A DNA stretch of 64,000 bases from Telmatactis stephensoni (lineage: Eukaryota > Cnidaria > Anthozoa > Actiniaria > Isophelliidae), in NCBI GenBank assembly GCA_029948255.1, contig JALIZF010001714.1, forward strand, positions 364,001 through 428,000, in the 5' to 3' direction. Shown here piece after piece: positions 1-11,240 of the stretch (positions within the stretch are counted from its first letter, which is position 1; each line of letters opens with the position of its first letter). The translations under genes were made by a program, and so were the position numbers. The notes beneath the pieces are model-generated. The model worked only from the letters and a program-made list of their open reading frames with translations. It was not told where the DNA came from and did no database searches.

Positions 1-235
1 TTGCCGGAATATAAAACTAACTCATCAATTTTTTCAGCAGCTTTAAATAACAAAAATACATCAACAGACATCTCAAACTTTACTAGTTTTGCCATCTCTT
101 TTGCCAATACATTTTTCCATTCCTGTTCAGTTAAATGTTGTGCAACCGTATAAACAGGTGATTCGATCTTCTTGCAGCCTGTGCAAACACCTGCCTGCCT
201 CAGAACGCCTAACCTAATGGGCCGAAACATCATTG
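1..235 (-). other. Open reading frame running off the left edge, unknown
   Basis: A minus-strand frame is open from about 235 to the window edge (at least 78 codons). It starts near a Met-Met pair and contains one C-x2-C pair (CTGC) followed by a hydrophilic, helix-prone stretch. I do not recognise the family. It lies just downstream of the Helitron RPA-like gene on the same strand. It could be a further Helitron or host exon, or a chance frame. Confidence 0.25.
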
Positions 236-683
236 CTTTTGAAGCAATATAGGCTTGTTATGTTTAAGTCCTCTTTCTTAATTACGAGAAGCGTGAGTAA
301 TCACATCTTGGTTTGTATCATATTTGATGTCTAATGGTAATTCTTTTAGTACTTTGTCCATTATTTGATGTATTTCCAATTTTTCAAAGTCTATTTGTGG
401 AAAAATGTCTGCAAAGGTATTTGTAAATAATGTATAAACTAAGAAGTTGTCCTCTTTCATGATTCGTACTGTCACTACTATAGCATTTTTTGCTGTATCC
501 TCGGTGTATGATGAGTAGCACTTAAGGCATACGTTGTCATTTAATTTTTTAAGTCTACATGCACTATTTCTACATGCTGGATATTTTTTTATGGCTTGAA
601 TTGCCACAATGGATGCTTGATCTGATGTATCTTCTTCGTCCTCATCATCAGATAGTAATTCTAATTCTTCATTTTGGGTTGGC

Positions 684-708
684 TGAAATAATAATAATAA
701 TAATAAAT
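684..708. repeat. AAT microsatellite
   Basis: A short run of AAT units lies at the acceptor side of the last RPA-like intron. Confidence 0.7.
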
Positions 709-1076
709 TATTTATTGCAACAAAAGATTTAAAGAAGTCTATTTGAGTTTAAAATTTTGTGTCATAGTGGATGTTTACTGAGGTGAATGTATGAAGTGTT
801 TCCATTTATATGAAATGTGTTTATTATGTACTTTGAAACTGCTGAAAAGTGAAAGAGATATACATGGAACAGCTTTATGCAAATTTAAGATTGGTTGGAA
901 AGCAGAGTTGATATTACAATACTGCTAATTCACCTGTGGCAGTTGAATAAAACTGACAAATCAGAAAACAGTAAAACTAAATAAATGTAAATGGCCATGG
1001 TTAAATTAGGAACTCTGTAACTGATGTAGATTTTAAAAGATTTTTGAAAATTCAGTTCTTAAAAGTTCGAGGGGAC

Positions 1077-2181
1077 TTATTACTCATGCCCAGGCTGTAG
1101 GCTGGGAATGAGTTATAAACTGCAAATATTTTTTTTGTCTATGTTCGTCCTGAGGCACTTCTGATTGGTTAAGAATGTAAAAACAATGCCTTGCATTCAT
1201 CACCTTTGAGTGACTGTGAATGTAAGCCAGGAATTTTATGAATGCAAGATGGCTGACTACAAAGAAAATAGCTTTCAGAGACAGGCTTTTTCTGCAGTAA
1301 AACAATGTAAAATGGAGCTTTTAACTTGAGATATACCTAGACACTTATAAGAGCTTCACAATGGCCTGTTATTTTGAGAGTTATCTCCAATGCTTTGACC
1401 AAATATCGAACTCTAAATGGAGTACTTGAAATGAAGCTCCCCCAATAAAGACTGGGTCCTTTAAGCTGGAGATCTACGAATTTCTCATCCTACATGTTTC
1501 TAAATGAACACACATAGAAGCAAGTAAATTATATTTCTCATTCAAGCATCGAAGAGATCTTGAGAGGTTTTTGTATGGAATTTTAATATCGAAATTCTGG
1601 ACCAGACCATTGCATGGAACTTCTATTTTGACCTGATGTGTTTGGTCATGTAATGCTTTTATTCATATATAAAACATCTGAAACATGAATTTAAAAAAAA
1701 CACGATTTGTCATTGTGTCAAAAACGCCATTGTAGAAGGTCTTTACAGCAAACAATTTAGATATATAGTGAAATAAAAAGTTGAATAAACTGGTATATTC
1801 GCAGGTGATGTGAGATATATAATACCCATGATAATAGAAAGACAAAGGCAAACACCAATAGCTGCTGACAAATTGACAGTAATCAGATAAGGATGGACCC
1901 TCTGATCCGGCAAGACCTGGAGGTTGATGATAACAAGCTCCTATTTTTAAAGTTGCTTGGCTTACAAAAGTTTAATTTCTTTAGTTTTAGTAAGCTGATT
2001 CAAAGGTCTTTCAAAAGGTCTTTCTTACTGTGGCTTGTTGAAGTACAGGCAACCGGTGTACGCTTCGAGGAGTGTCTTGTTAAAAAGTTTATTAACAACA
2101 ACAGGTAATCTAAATGTCCTTTTTAAGCTGATTTTGGGCTCCCTTTCACATGGGCATAAGTGAACGCATGAGTGCGTCTAG
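1077..2181 (+). mobile_element. Non-autonomous Helitron-like element, copy 1
   Basis: This stretch is colinear with 33394-34321 over most of its length, so it is a dispersed repeat. Its right end has an ACGCA stem, a 4-nt loop (TGAG) and TGCGT, directly followed by CTAG and then T. That is the hairpin plus CTRR terminus expected of a Helitron 3' end. The left end begins around TTATTACTCATGCCCAGG, and the TC at 1084 is a candidate 5' terminus. Many CG sites in copy 2 read TG or CA here, so this copy is older or more heavily methylated. It lies in the large intron (683-2223) of the Helitron RPA-like gene and has no coding capacity. Confidence 0.6.
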
Positions 2182-3368
2182 TTTGCAATAGAAAAAATCA
2201 TGCATGTTTCAGTTGCTGTTTACAGTTATATTCAGTGAGAATGTTTACAATGTATACCTCAATAGTGGTAGAATTAGTTGATGAGAGGACTGGTTTCCTG
2301 CTGGAATGTTGAAGTTTGCAATGAGGTGAATCTAAATGACTTTCCTTCATTGACAGTGAGGTGGGCTTGATCTTTCCAAAGTGAAACTTGAATGGTATCT
2401 GTGTTGTCTTTAACACTGACTTTTTTAAGCTCAAGTTGGTCATCCTCTTGATAGGAGTCACCTGAAATAAAACTTGGTATTAAATGTTTGGTGTTAAATC
2501 AGCAATTTTTTATAATAACCTCAGGGAAGTTTTTTTGGGGGGAGGGGTGTTTGGGTTGAAAGTACTTTCAATACTGAGGCATGTAAAATGTATGACCTTA
2601 AAAATTCCTCAAGTAAAATGCATCCTTAAAATATCCATAAAAGAGTTTACTAAATTAGGATGTTGAGTTTCATGGACATGCGAAATAAAAAATGTTGCTT
2701 GTTTTGTTTATTTATTAAAAACACTTTTAAAAACTTGATTCTTGTCTTTCAAGCCGTAAAAAATACTGATTTGCTGAATTTTTTGCCCCTGATAATACAA
2801 TGATCCCTGTATTATCAATATAGGGAGTATCTGTCCTCTTCTAGTAGTTATTAATAAAAGAATATGAAAAATATAATATATGATAATACACAATGTAAAC
2901 TGATACATACTTGAATCACTTTTCCTTCTATTGCTACTTTTCTTTTCTTTGGACTCTGCTTTGCTTCTGCTATGCTTACAATTGGTGTTGATGTCTGTAG
3001 GCTTTCAGCTTTTTGAAGCACTTCAGTTCTAATGTTGAATGGTGGTGTAAGTAGTACTTTAGTTGTTTCTGTAATGATTACAGTCAAGTTGTCATCTATT
3101 ACTTTGGTTAAATAGTTAATAAGCATTATGAAATTATCTTTCAGAAGAAAGTTATTAAGTTGCTTATTGTAAGATATACAGTGGATTGATGCTGATTCGT
3201 CACACAGGATAACATGTGGTATGTCACATGAAATTATTTTTGCTTTCAGTGGTGTTTGCAATGGCTTTGTTGTAGGTTCAAGGTCTTGTATTATGTTATT
3301 TGAAGCTCTTTTTTTGTCTCTGTCCATGTTGTTTCTGAAAGGGACATAAAAACATTAATGCGGATGAG

Positions 3369-5356
3369 TTATCTAATCTGATTTTTGTTTAGTTTGTTTT
3401 CAAGCCTGATATGTTCTTGTTTAACTTTGGATGATGCTTTAATTGAGTTTGGATGAAAATCAATGAGCGCTAGTCCTTCTAATGTTTTTAGTCTGCTAAG
3501 TGCTACATATGCTTGTCCAGGTTTTGTGCATTTAATCCCAAGATCTAAAACTGCATACTGCAATGTTATTCCTTGTGACTTGTGAATGGTTATAGCATAA
3601 GATGGTATAAGGGGAAATTGTGTTCTTTCAATCTCGACTCCTTCTTTTCCATAAAATTTGACTGTTAATGGTTTAATATCAATGGCATCCGAAGTATTGC
3701 TGTTATAGACTTTACCAATGTTTGGGTTATCAAATGTCACTGAAATGGAATGTGGCATCTTTGTATTATCGGCTGTATAGTTTATTGATTGTATATAGCC
3801 TTGTGCACCATTTACAAGTCCATCAGATGTTAGAATGTTTCTTATAAGCATTACTCTTGCATTTTGTGTAAAATGCAGCACTCTAGGAAGTCCACCACAT
3901 TCAGAATCATCTGAAGGTATGAGATTATCAGGTACAATGTTAGTGTTTTGACAGGAATGTAATGCCTCTATTTTTACTAGATGTGTTTGGGATTGTTGTG
4001 AAAGCTGTTTAAGCCTATGATTGTTGTATTTGGAACATTGTAAACGAGTTGGAAATAATCTGATAGCAGAGGAAAATGGTTCAACATCATTGGGAACTTT
4101 AGTTCGTTGTTTCAACACTTCAATATCCTCTATGGTTGGTGCTCCAATTCTTACTCGATTAAGCAAATCTGCATATAATTGGTCATTATTCTGCCGCATG
4201 TTTGTAGTTAAAAATATTGGTTCAAAGTATGTTACCCACAAATTATAAATGCCATATCGTATATATATATCTTGAAGCAACAGGCTGTAATTGGTAAAAG
4301 TCACCAAATGCTATAACAGAGCAACCCCCAAATATTGTATTGGAAGAAGGATCTATACATTTTATCTCATTTAGTCTTTGATGTACACTATGAAAAATGT
4401 AATCAGATACCATACTTATTTCATCAATAATAAGAAATTGTATATCATAGTAAAGTTGTTGTAGTGTATCTCTTGTGGAGTAACTCAAAGGAATATCATT
4501 GTTTAAGACATGAGCTTTTGGATGCTGTACTGATAATTTAAAGGTGCTATGTAATGTTTGTCCATTTATATTATGTGCTGCACAACCAGTTGGTGCAGTA
4601 ATGAGCACAGAATTTTTTTTGGTTTTTCTTATTATTATTTCTCTTACAAGATGAATTAGAAATGACTTTCCAGTTCCTGCTCCACCAGTAATAAATAGAA
4701 ATAGTGGTTGTGGTGGTGGTGTTTTGGTATTTGAGACGTGGTTTTGGTGTTTAAGAAAATAATTATACAAGATGTTGATAACTTTTTGCTGATCAGAAGT
4801 AGCTTGCTTAAGACATGCATCATATTCTTCGTTGCTCATAGTATTAATAGCAATATTTGTATAGCTATTGTGTATGGTTTGATCAATTGTATTTGAGTTT
4901 TCTGAGACTTTATATACACTGTCTTGTAATGTTTCTTCATCCTTGCATGTTGTGTTATGCTCTTGGTTATCTGTTTGATTCATAAATTGGTATGGATTAG
5001 AAATCTTAGATGTTTCATCTGTTTGTGTGCAGAGGTTTTCCTCAAAGTCTGATGTATTTGGGTTTAGAAGATGAGCAAAATCCTTTTCTCCAGCCTCAAT
5101 GAGTCTAAGCATCCTAATTGCATTTTCAAGTTCTTTTTGGAATTTGTAATAGGGAATAGCTCTAAGGTCCAAGTATTTTTCATTTAAAAGTAATATATTA
5201 GCTGCTGTTTCACCTGGAGGTACTAGTTGATCTTCATTACGAAATGGTAGAAATGCATAAAGTTGTGAATAGTAATACTCATCCCCATGGATATGAATAG
5301 CTAATTTAGGCATTCTGACACAAGCAAATTTTTCTCTTTTTCTAATCCTTTTGTTG
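3369..5356 (-). pseudogene. Helitron helicase half (PIF1-type, SF1B), 3' part of the split Rep/helicase gene
   Basis: The reading shows PIF1-family motifs in order: GGAGTGKS (Walker A, near 4690), LIIDEISMVSDYI (Walker B, near 4420), GDFYQLQPV (motif III, near 4300), then the IHKSQGITL and VALSRLKTLEGL motifs near the C-terminus. This is the 5'-to-3' DNA helicase that unwinds donor DNA in rolling-circle transposition. A single-base frameshift in a TA-rich run (about 4250-4270) separates the ATPase core from the C-terminal part. The gene is interrupted upstream by Gypsy A. If the Gypsy element and one GTAT copy are ignored, the reading continues in phase from the Rep half at 11237. Confidence 0.85.
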
Positions 5357-5360
5357 GTAT
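5357..5360. repeat. GTAT target-site duplication of Gypsy A (left copy)
   Basis: GTAT precedes the LTR here, and the matching GTAT lies at 11237-11240. Removing the element plus one copy restores an uninterrupted Helitron codon frame, which confirms the insertion point. Confidence 0.9.
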
Positions 5361-5507
5361 TGTAATGAAGTAACCCAAGATACTCGTGTTCCTTTTATCC
5401 TTTAATCCCGCACTACACACTTACAACACACAACTTGACCATTCTCTCCACACACACACTCCACTCAGTCCCATTCCCCCATCGGGAAGGGCTATCAAGT
5501 CATTACA
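5361..5507 (-). repeat. 3' LTR of Gypsy A
   Basis: 147 bp, starting TGTAATGA and ending TCATTACA in element sense, so the ends form an 8-bp inverted repeat. I see no difference from the copy at 11090-11236. Confidence 0.95.
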
Positions 5508-5510
5508 CAA

Positions 5511-5522
5511 CTCTCCCCTTTC
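5511..5522 (-). other. Polypurine tract of Gypsy A
   Basis: In element sense GAAAGGGGAGAG lies three bases before the 3' LTR, the usual site for priming plus-strand DNA synthesis. Confidence 0.75.
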
Positions 5523-5805
5523 AAGAAGCACTATCTCAGTGCGGAAAAATAAAACATAAGTAACTAACATTGTTCAAAACAATAAAGTTCCACTGACATT
5601 GTTCAACTAAAGTTCCACTGACAGTTTTCAATAGCATTGTGTCCTTGAACTCTTTATCTTTTTTTTCTTTCACTCGATTATTCGGTGTGCACAGTCTCAT
5701 GTAGATGTGACTTACTCCACAAATCGAAATTGTTCAATTTCTTGATAACTGGTCAGTTCCGTAACTTTAATTTACTTTAATGTCTCTTGAAGTCTCTGAA
5801 GTTTG

Positions 5806-8800
5806 TCAAACCCAATCACCAAGTCTTCTTGGAGCTCTTATTGTTCTTTTTGGCCTGTCGCTTCCAGTCTGCTTCTGGTCTTTCTCTTCGTTGGTTTCTG
5901 TCACCTTTATTCTTGTTTTCTCTTTCTCTTTTCCTTCATCCTTCTTCTCTCTTTTCCCTTCTTTTCCTTGGTCCTTCTTTCCTTTCTTCTCATCTTCTCT
6001 TCCTTCGTCTTTCTTTCGTTTCTTCTCTTCTTCTTTTCCTTGGTCCTTCTTCCCTCTTTTCCCTTCTTTTCCTTGGTCCTTCTTTTCTCTCTTCTCTTCT
6101 TCTGTTCCTTGGTCCTTCTTCCCCCTTTTCCCTTCTTTTCCTTTGTCCTTCTTTTCTTCCTTCTCTTCTTCTTTCCCTTGGTCCTTCTTCCCTCTTTTCC
6201 CTTCTTCTTTTCTATCACCTGTTATCCAACTTTTCAAGGGTGGCCCAAGATAGGGCTTCAGACGATCCACATGGACTACTTTGGCTTTAGACTTTGCTGT
6301 CTTCTTGATTCTATAAACAACATCAGATAAGGCGGCAACGACCAAGAAAGGGCCCTCCCAAGGACAATCTAGCTTGGCGGTTCTCCCCTTCTTTCTTCGA
6401 ATGTTATGCAACCAAACGCTTTCTCCCACCCGGAGTCGCCTCCAAGCAAGTTTCTTGTCATAGTTCCTTTTTTGTCTGGTTGCAGATTGCTTCAGATGTT
6501 GTTGTACATGCTCAAATGATTCAGCTAATCTTTTTCTAAGTGCCTCTGCGTACTCTCCAGGCATTGGTGGTGCATCTGGTGTTTTCTCTGTGATAACATC
6601 TAAAGGTATTTCGACTTCCCGTCCCAACATAAGCTGATTTGGGGTGTAACCTGTGCTTTCATGTACTGCTGAGCGGTATGCCATCATGCAGTATGGCAGT
6701 TGGAGATCCCAATCTTTTTGGTCTTCTTGCAGTTTCCCACGAAGCATCTCGATTAGGGTGCGATTAAACCTCTCCACCTGTCCATCTGACTGAGGATGTA
6801 ATGCTGTTGTCCTTGTCTTTTCAATGTCCAGAAGTTTGCAAATTTCGGCCATGACTTTCGATTCAAAATTGGTTCCTTGATCGCTGTGTATTTGTCTGGG
6901 TACTCCAAACCTGCACACATATTCAGACACTACCTTTTCAGCGACTGTAGTTGCTGCTTGGTCTGGTATAGCATAACTTTCAGTCCATTTAGTGAAATAG
7001 TCAGAGATTACTAAAACATACCGGTTTCCTCTTGGTGTGACTGACAGGGGTCCAAGGATGTCCATAGCAATTCGTTCCAGGGGTGCTCCTACGAGGTACT
7101 GTTGTAAGGGGGCACGCCGTTTCTTCCCTGGACTCTTTTTGGTTCCACATTGATGACAACGAGTGACCCACCTATGGACTTGAGCAGTGAGGCCAGGCCA
7201 GTAGAAGCGCATTCGGAGTGCAAGTAGAGTCTTCCGAACGCCTCGATGACTTGCTGTTGTATGGTTGTGGTGAGCTTCTAAGGCTTGTTCACGTAGGTTA
7301 AATGGTAGTACAATCTGATAGGTGAATTTATCGCCGCTCTCATCTTCCCATTTCCGGTAGAGGACAGCATCTTGAAACTCTAGGCGGTCCCACTGAGCCC
7401 ATAGTGCTTTAAACGTGGTGTTTTGAAGTGAAATTTCTTCCCAAGCAGGGCGCTTAATAGAAGATTTCTTCAACTCAATAAAGGTTTTAAGTGTTGGATC
7501 AGCCATTTGTTGTTCTGCCAAGAACTTCAAGGTCCAATCTGGTTGGATCTTAACTGTACATGTGGTAGCTAGAGGCTCTTTGCCGTCGTTGGTTGTCTGA
7601 CTTAACTGTTCACCAACTTCCTTAGCTGACTCATGCCTTAACAATTCTGTCTGAGTTCCAACTTCAACTGTAGTTGCCTTGGCATAATTCTGACACCATC
7701 TGCATCTTTCAGTGCAAGGTATTCGAGACATTGCATCAGCGTTTTGGTGCTGCTTTCCTTGGCGGTAAATGATGTCGAAGTCAAAGGTGCTTAAGAAGGC
7801 AACCCAGCGTGCCAGTTGACCTTCAGGTTCCTTTGTTTTCAGAATAGACTTCAACGGCGCATGATCTGTTCGCAATGTAAACTTGTTGCGTTGTAAATAA
7901 TGCTTGTGTAGTTTCATAAATTCAACAATAGCCAAAAGTTCCTTTCGCGTTGTGCAATAGTTGCGTTCTGACTTCGAGAGAGTACGACTAGAGAATGCAA
8001 TTGGCTTTTCACGCCCATCCTGTACCTGGGACAGAACACATCCAATTCCGTGATTGCTGGCGTCAGTGTCAAGAATGAAAGGTGCATCCATCCTGGGATA
8101 AGCTAATACTGGTGAGTTAGTTAACAACTGTTTTAACTGTTCAAATGCACATTGACACTCACTAGTCCATTGGAATTGTTTCAAATTGTGTTCAGTAAGT
8201 TGGTACAATGGTTTATCTATTGAATCAATACCAGGGACAAAACGCTTGTAATATGAGTCCAACCCAAGAACACTTTTTACCTCAGTTGTAGTTTCAGGAA
8301 CTGGCCACTTGATAATTTTCTCAACCTTGCGGGGGTCAGTCTTAACTCCATCTTTGCTGACAATGTGTCCTAAGTAGTCAGTTTCTTTCATAAACAAGTT
8401 GCATTTCTTGGGATTCAGCTTCAAGCCTGCAGATTCCACTCGCTACAGAACTTATTTCAAGCGTGACAGATGTTCCTGGAATGTACTTGGGGCATTTGTC
8501 AAACCCATTGGCATCACATTCCAATGATAATGCCCACTTGTTGTAGAGAAAGCAGTCTTTTCTTTAGTGTCATAAACCATTGCTACTTGCCAGTACCCTG
8601 AGGCCATATCGAGTGTTGAAAACCATTGGGCTCCAGACAAACAATCAAGTGAATCATCAACTCGTGGTAGTGGAAATGCATCCTTGATGGTAACACTGTT
8701 AATCTGTCTATAGTCGATACATAAACGTTCGGTTCCATCTTTCTTTGTGACTAGAACAACACTTGATGACCAAGGACTACTAGACTCTTCTATCATTCCT

Positions 8801-9884
8801 TTCTCTAACAGTTTATCCACTTGATGCTCAATTTCTGTCTGTTTCCATGGAGCTGTACGTCTGGGAGGTTGTCTAATGGGTGTAGCAGGACCAGTGTTTA
8901 TGTGGTGTTGAATAAGATTAGTTTTTCTCAGGTCATTGTCTGAGAGAGAAAACACATGCTGGTAGTCCAATAGTAACTGTTTTACTTGTTGCTGTTCATC
9001 ATGGGTGAGAAATGTTTCACTCCGAGTCAGTAAATCATTCAGTGCTTTAGGCAATTCCTCATTACAGTCTGCATTTGACTCTTGTCTATCCCCTCGTTCG
9101 TCAAAATCATTGACCTTGGTGATTGGTTTTGCTATAGCAACAGTAACATTTGGCATAATTGTTTGAGGCTCCTCTGTCAAATTTAGAATTCTCAGTGGAA
9201 CAGTATCTGACTTACTTATGTCTACCAGTGTCCGAGCAACACAAAGTCCCTGGGATAGCAAGTTAGAGTTATTACTAGGTTCTATGACATGCAGAAATGA
9301 CTGTTTCCTTAAGTTGCCATCTAATTTTTCTCGCTTCCTTATATGTCCAGGTACAACAATTTCTGAACTTGGAGGAATTACAACAGAACGTCTAATTAAA
9401 CATCTACAACTCAGTGGCTGATGTTCATAATCAACATAGTCAATCGATTCACCATTAATAACTAATATTCCTTGAGCAACATCAACAACCGCATGCACTT
9501 CAGACAATACATCCATTCCGAGAATTGCTTGGTCAGTTAAATCAGCAATTAAAGCATTGACATTTGTTTTCCAATTGTTACAGTAACTAAACATGATCCA
9601 CAAGATTCAATCTTCTTACCATCAGCTAGAAAAACATCAGTGTTTTGATTGTCATACCTTATACTTGAGTTCCTTGATAACTTTTCTGCAATTTCACGAG
9701 ATAAAATTGATTTCACAGCGCCAGTGTCAACTAGCCAGTTTACACATAAGTTCTCAATAAAGCCTTTAACGTACAAACCATATAAATTCTTTGATGAAAC
9801 TCGTAACTTGTTTGATGAATTTTCACTGACTGAACTTTCTTTCTGTTGCCCTTCCACTGGACTCAGGCGTTCCCCAGGGCATTT
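5806..9884 (-). pseudogene. Gypsy A pro-pol (protease, RT, RNase H, integrase), defective
   Basis: Order on the minus strand: retropepsin (LVDTGAVKSIL, near 9730), RT, RNase H (LDTDASNHGIGCVL, RTDHAPLKSIL, DAMSRIPC), an integrase zinc domain (HH, then CHQC), a DDE core (MDILGP, HSDQGTNFE, QVERFNRTL), a GPY/F-type module (WEGPFLVVAA) and a long Lys/Glu tail. Defects: a 1-nt shift after the protease (about 9550-9600), an in-frame gap of roughly 30 codons in RT where TFQ joins directly to EHL at about 8465 so that the Y-x-D-D box is absent, and two in-frame stops (TAA, TAG) just after it, both explicable as C-to-T changes in CAA and CAG. From 8439 to 5806 the frame is open for 877 codons. Confidence 0.9.
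5916..6216 (-). repeat. Tandem Lys/Glu/Gly-rich coding repeat at the integrase C-terminus
   Basis: About 100 residues of imperfect units of the GKRGKKDQGKEEEKK type follow the integrase GPY/F region. After them comes a short tail of the RPKRTIRAPRRLGDW form. On the plus strand the array reads as a polypyrimidine tract (CTTCTTCTTTTCC units). Repeat slippage probably varies its length. A basic, charged tail could act in nuclear entry or chromatin binding, but that is a guess. Confidence 0.8.
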
Positions 9885-10978
9885 GGGAGCGCCTTCTTCG
9901 AGTTTTCCTGGTGTTGTTTCCATGATGAGCAATCACGTCGAAGGTGACCTTTAGCCTTGCAGAACCAGCATTCAATCTCTCGTGTCTCTTGTGTCCCTCT
10001 TGCTGGACGTCCAGATGGATAGGCCATTGCAGCATTCTCCTTGCCTTCAGTGGACGCTAATTTCTGTAAGAGCGCCGACAGTTCATTAAGTTGCTTTTGT
10101 TGGGCTTCCTGTTGTGACTTTATTTCGTCGAGTTGACTTGTGCACTGTTGGCGGGCTTCCTGTGGTGGATTTGATGCACGCTGTCTTGTGTATTGTTGAC
10201 GGGCGTCCTGTGGCGTATCCGTTTTCTCGTTGAATTGTGATTCTTGTACTTTTTTCGTTCAGATGAGCGTTGAATTTGGCTTTCTTAGATCGCTTTCCAT
10301 CTGTCTAAAAGCTTCTAATTCACAAGCTAAAGCCAGCGCGATGTCAAGGCTACGGGGCTTATCTCGTCGTAATTTCATTCGATCGACTCGATCAGTAATG
10401 GCGTCAATAAAATGTTGAACACAAAATCGTTCCTGGGCCGTTGGAGAGAGATCTTGATAAGCCAGGCTGCACAAATCTCTAATCTCAACTGCTAAACTCT
10501 TGAGGCTTTCCCCTTCTTTTTGTCGGCGGTTGCTCAAGCGTACTTGGTGCAGTTCCTTTTGAGTTTCGACTCCAAAACATGTCTCCAAACGCGCCACTAA
10601 CTTGTTGTAATTTCTGCAATCGATTTCTGACATACCATGGAGTAGCTTTTGGGCTTCACCTCGTAGAGAAGCGGACAAAAATATTGCCGATTCCTCCTCA
10701 TTCCATTCATTAACGATTGAGCATCGGTTGAAGTGTGTTAAATAATCTCGAAGTGACGAGCGACCATCATAGTCGTCGGGTAGTTTCACTGGCTTGCGAA
10801 ACTTGTTGCTTTTCGTGCTGGAGAAAGCAGTAAACTTGTTTGAATTGTCATAGAGATCTTCACTCTGAAATGGATTCCTTGTTTCCGACAGTTGTGTGGG
10901 CTTATCATCGCTTAGAAAAGGATTTGATGGACGTTTTGGCGTGTTTTCGAATGACAACACTTCGCACGTCGCCGCCAT
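9863..10978 (-). pseudogene. Gypsy A gag (capsid and zinc knuckle) with an in-frame stop
   Basis: The likely start is the ATG at 10978 (MAATCEVLS), inside the element. The capsid-type region has the retrotransposon gag pattern (SASLRGEAQKLLHGM, then RRQKEGESLKSLAVEI). An in-frame TGA at 10259-10261 interrupts it. The same frame then continues through a Q-rich linker to a CCHC knuckle (CWFCKAKGHLRRDC) and stops at 9863. The protein would package element RNA into particles. The frame overlaps the protease frame, with a -1 slip heptamer at 9881-9887. Confidence 0.8.
9881..9887 (-). promoter_or_regulatory. Candidate -1 ribosomal frameshift heptamer, Gypsy A gag-pro
   Basis: In gag phase the sequence is C CCA AAT, which fits X XXY YYZ. 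The protease frame is -1 relative to gag at this point, and the gag frame ends about 20 bases later. Position and phase are seen; function is inferred. Confidence 0.5.
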
Positions 10979-11074
10979 GTGACTGCTTGTCTTCGTGTGC
11001 ATTCCTGAAGGGATTTGTGCTCTTCGGCGTTGAAGTAAAAAGATTTGTAAAAGACATATCACTCGGGTAATCGA

Positions 11075-11088
11075 CCATACTGCCACCA
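11075..11088 (-). other. Candidate primer-binding site of Gypsy A
   Basis: One base after the 5' LTR the element reads TGGTGGCAGTATGG, starting with the TGG that would pair with a tRNA CCA end. I cannot assign the tRNA. Confidence 0.45.
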
Positions 11089-11089
11089 G

Positions 11090-11236
11090 TGTAATGAAGT
11101 AACCCAAGATACTCGTGTTCCTTTTATCCTTTAATCCCGCACTACACACTTACAACACACAACTTGACCATTCTCTCCACACACACACTCCACTCAGTCC
11201 CATTCCCCCATCGGGAAGGGCTATCAAGTCATTACA
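11090..11236 (-). repeat. 5' LTR of Gypsy A
   Basis: 147 bp and identical by eye to 5361-5507. In element sense the AT-rich stretch ATTAAAGGATAAAA may serve as promoter or poly(A) region, but this is only a guess. Confidence 0.95.
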
Positions 11237-11240
11237 GTAT
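11237..11240. repeat. GTAT target-site duplication of Gypsy A (right copy)
   Basis: Matches 5357-5360 and directly follows the terminal CA of the LTR as read on the plus strand. Confidence 0.9.

Larger units (their letters stand above)
278..3327 (-). pseudogene. Helitron-encoded RPA-like single-strand DNA-binding protein, decaying
   Basis: Three exons can be placed on the minus strand. Exon 1 (3327-2911, 139 codons) looks like an OB-fold unit and ends at a GTATGT donor. Exon 2 (2461-2224) follows an AG acceptor. Read in one frame it has an RPA-like segment (IQVSLWKDQAHLTV, then a GKSFRFTSLQTSTF stretch), but it needs two frame changes to join its neighbours. Exon 3 (682-278) has an acidic linker and a zinc-ribbon-like pattern (CRNSACRLKKLNDNVCLKCY), as in the C-terminal fold of RPA1. 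RPA-like genes accompany the Rep/helicase gene in several animal and plant Helitrons, where they are thought to bind single-stranded DNA during rolling-circle transposition. The order behind the helicase gene on the same strand supports this. The shifts suggest it is no longer functional. Confidence 0.65.
5361..11236 (-). mobile_element. Ty3/Gypsy LTR retrotransposon A, inserted in the Helitron gene
   Basis: A 5,876-bp element bounded by two identical 147-bp LTRs, with a 4-bp GTAT target duplication. The internal order on the minus strand is gag, protease, RT, RNase H and integrase, which is the Ty3/Gypsy order. A primer-binding-like TGG start and a polypurine tract sit in the expected places. 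Identical LTRs indicate recent insertion, yet pol is defective: the catalytic RT box is missing and there are several stops and shifts. It was therefore most likely mobilised by an intact relative. Confidence 0.95.

Noticed and set aside
1084..1305. Small plus- and minus-strand frames in 1077-2181 and 33394-34321 as genes
   Set aside because: They fall within a dispersed repeat whose two copies do not keep the frames.
5780..6330. Long plus-strand frames rich in Ser, Phe, Leu and Pro
   Set aside because: They are the antisense of the Lys/Glu-rich integrase tail repeat and have no domain or independent support.
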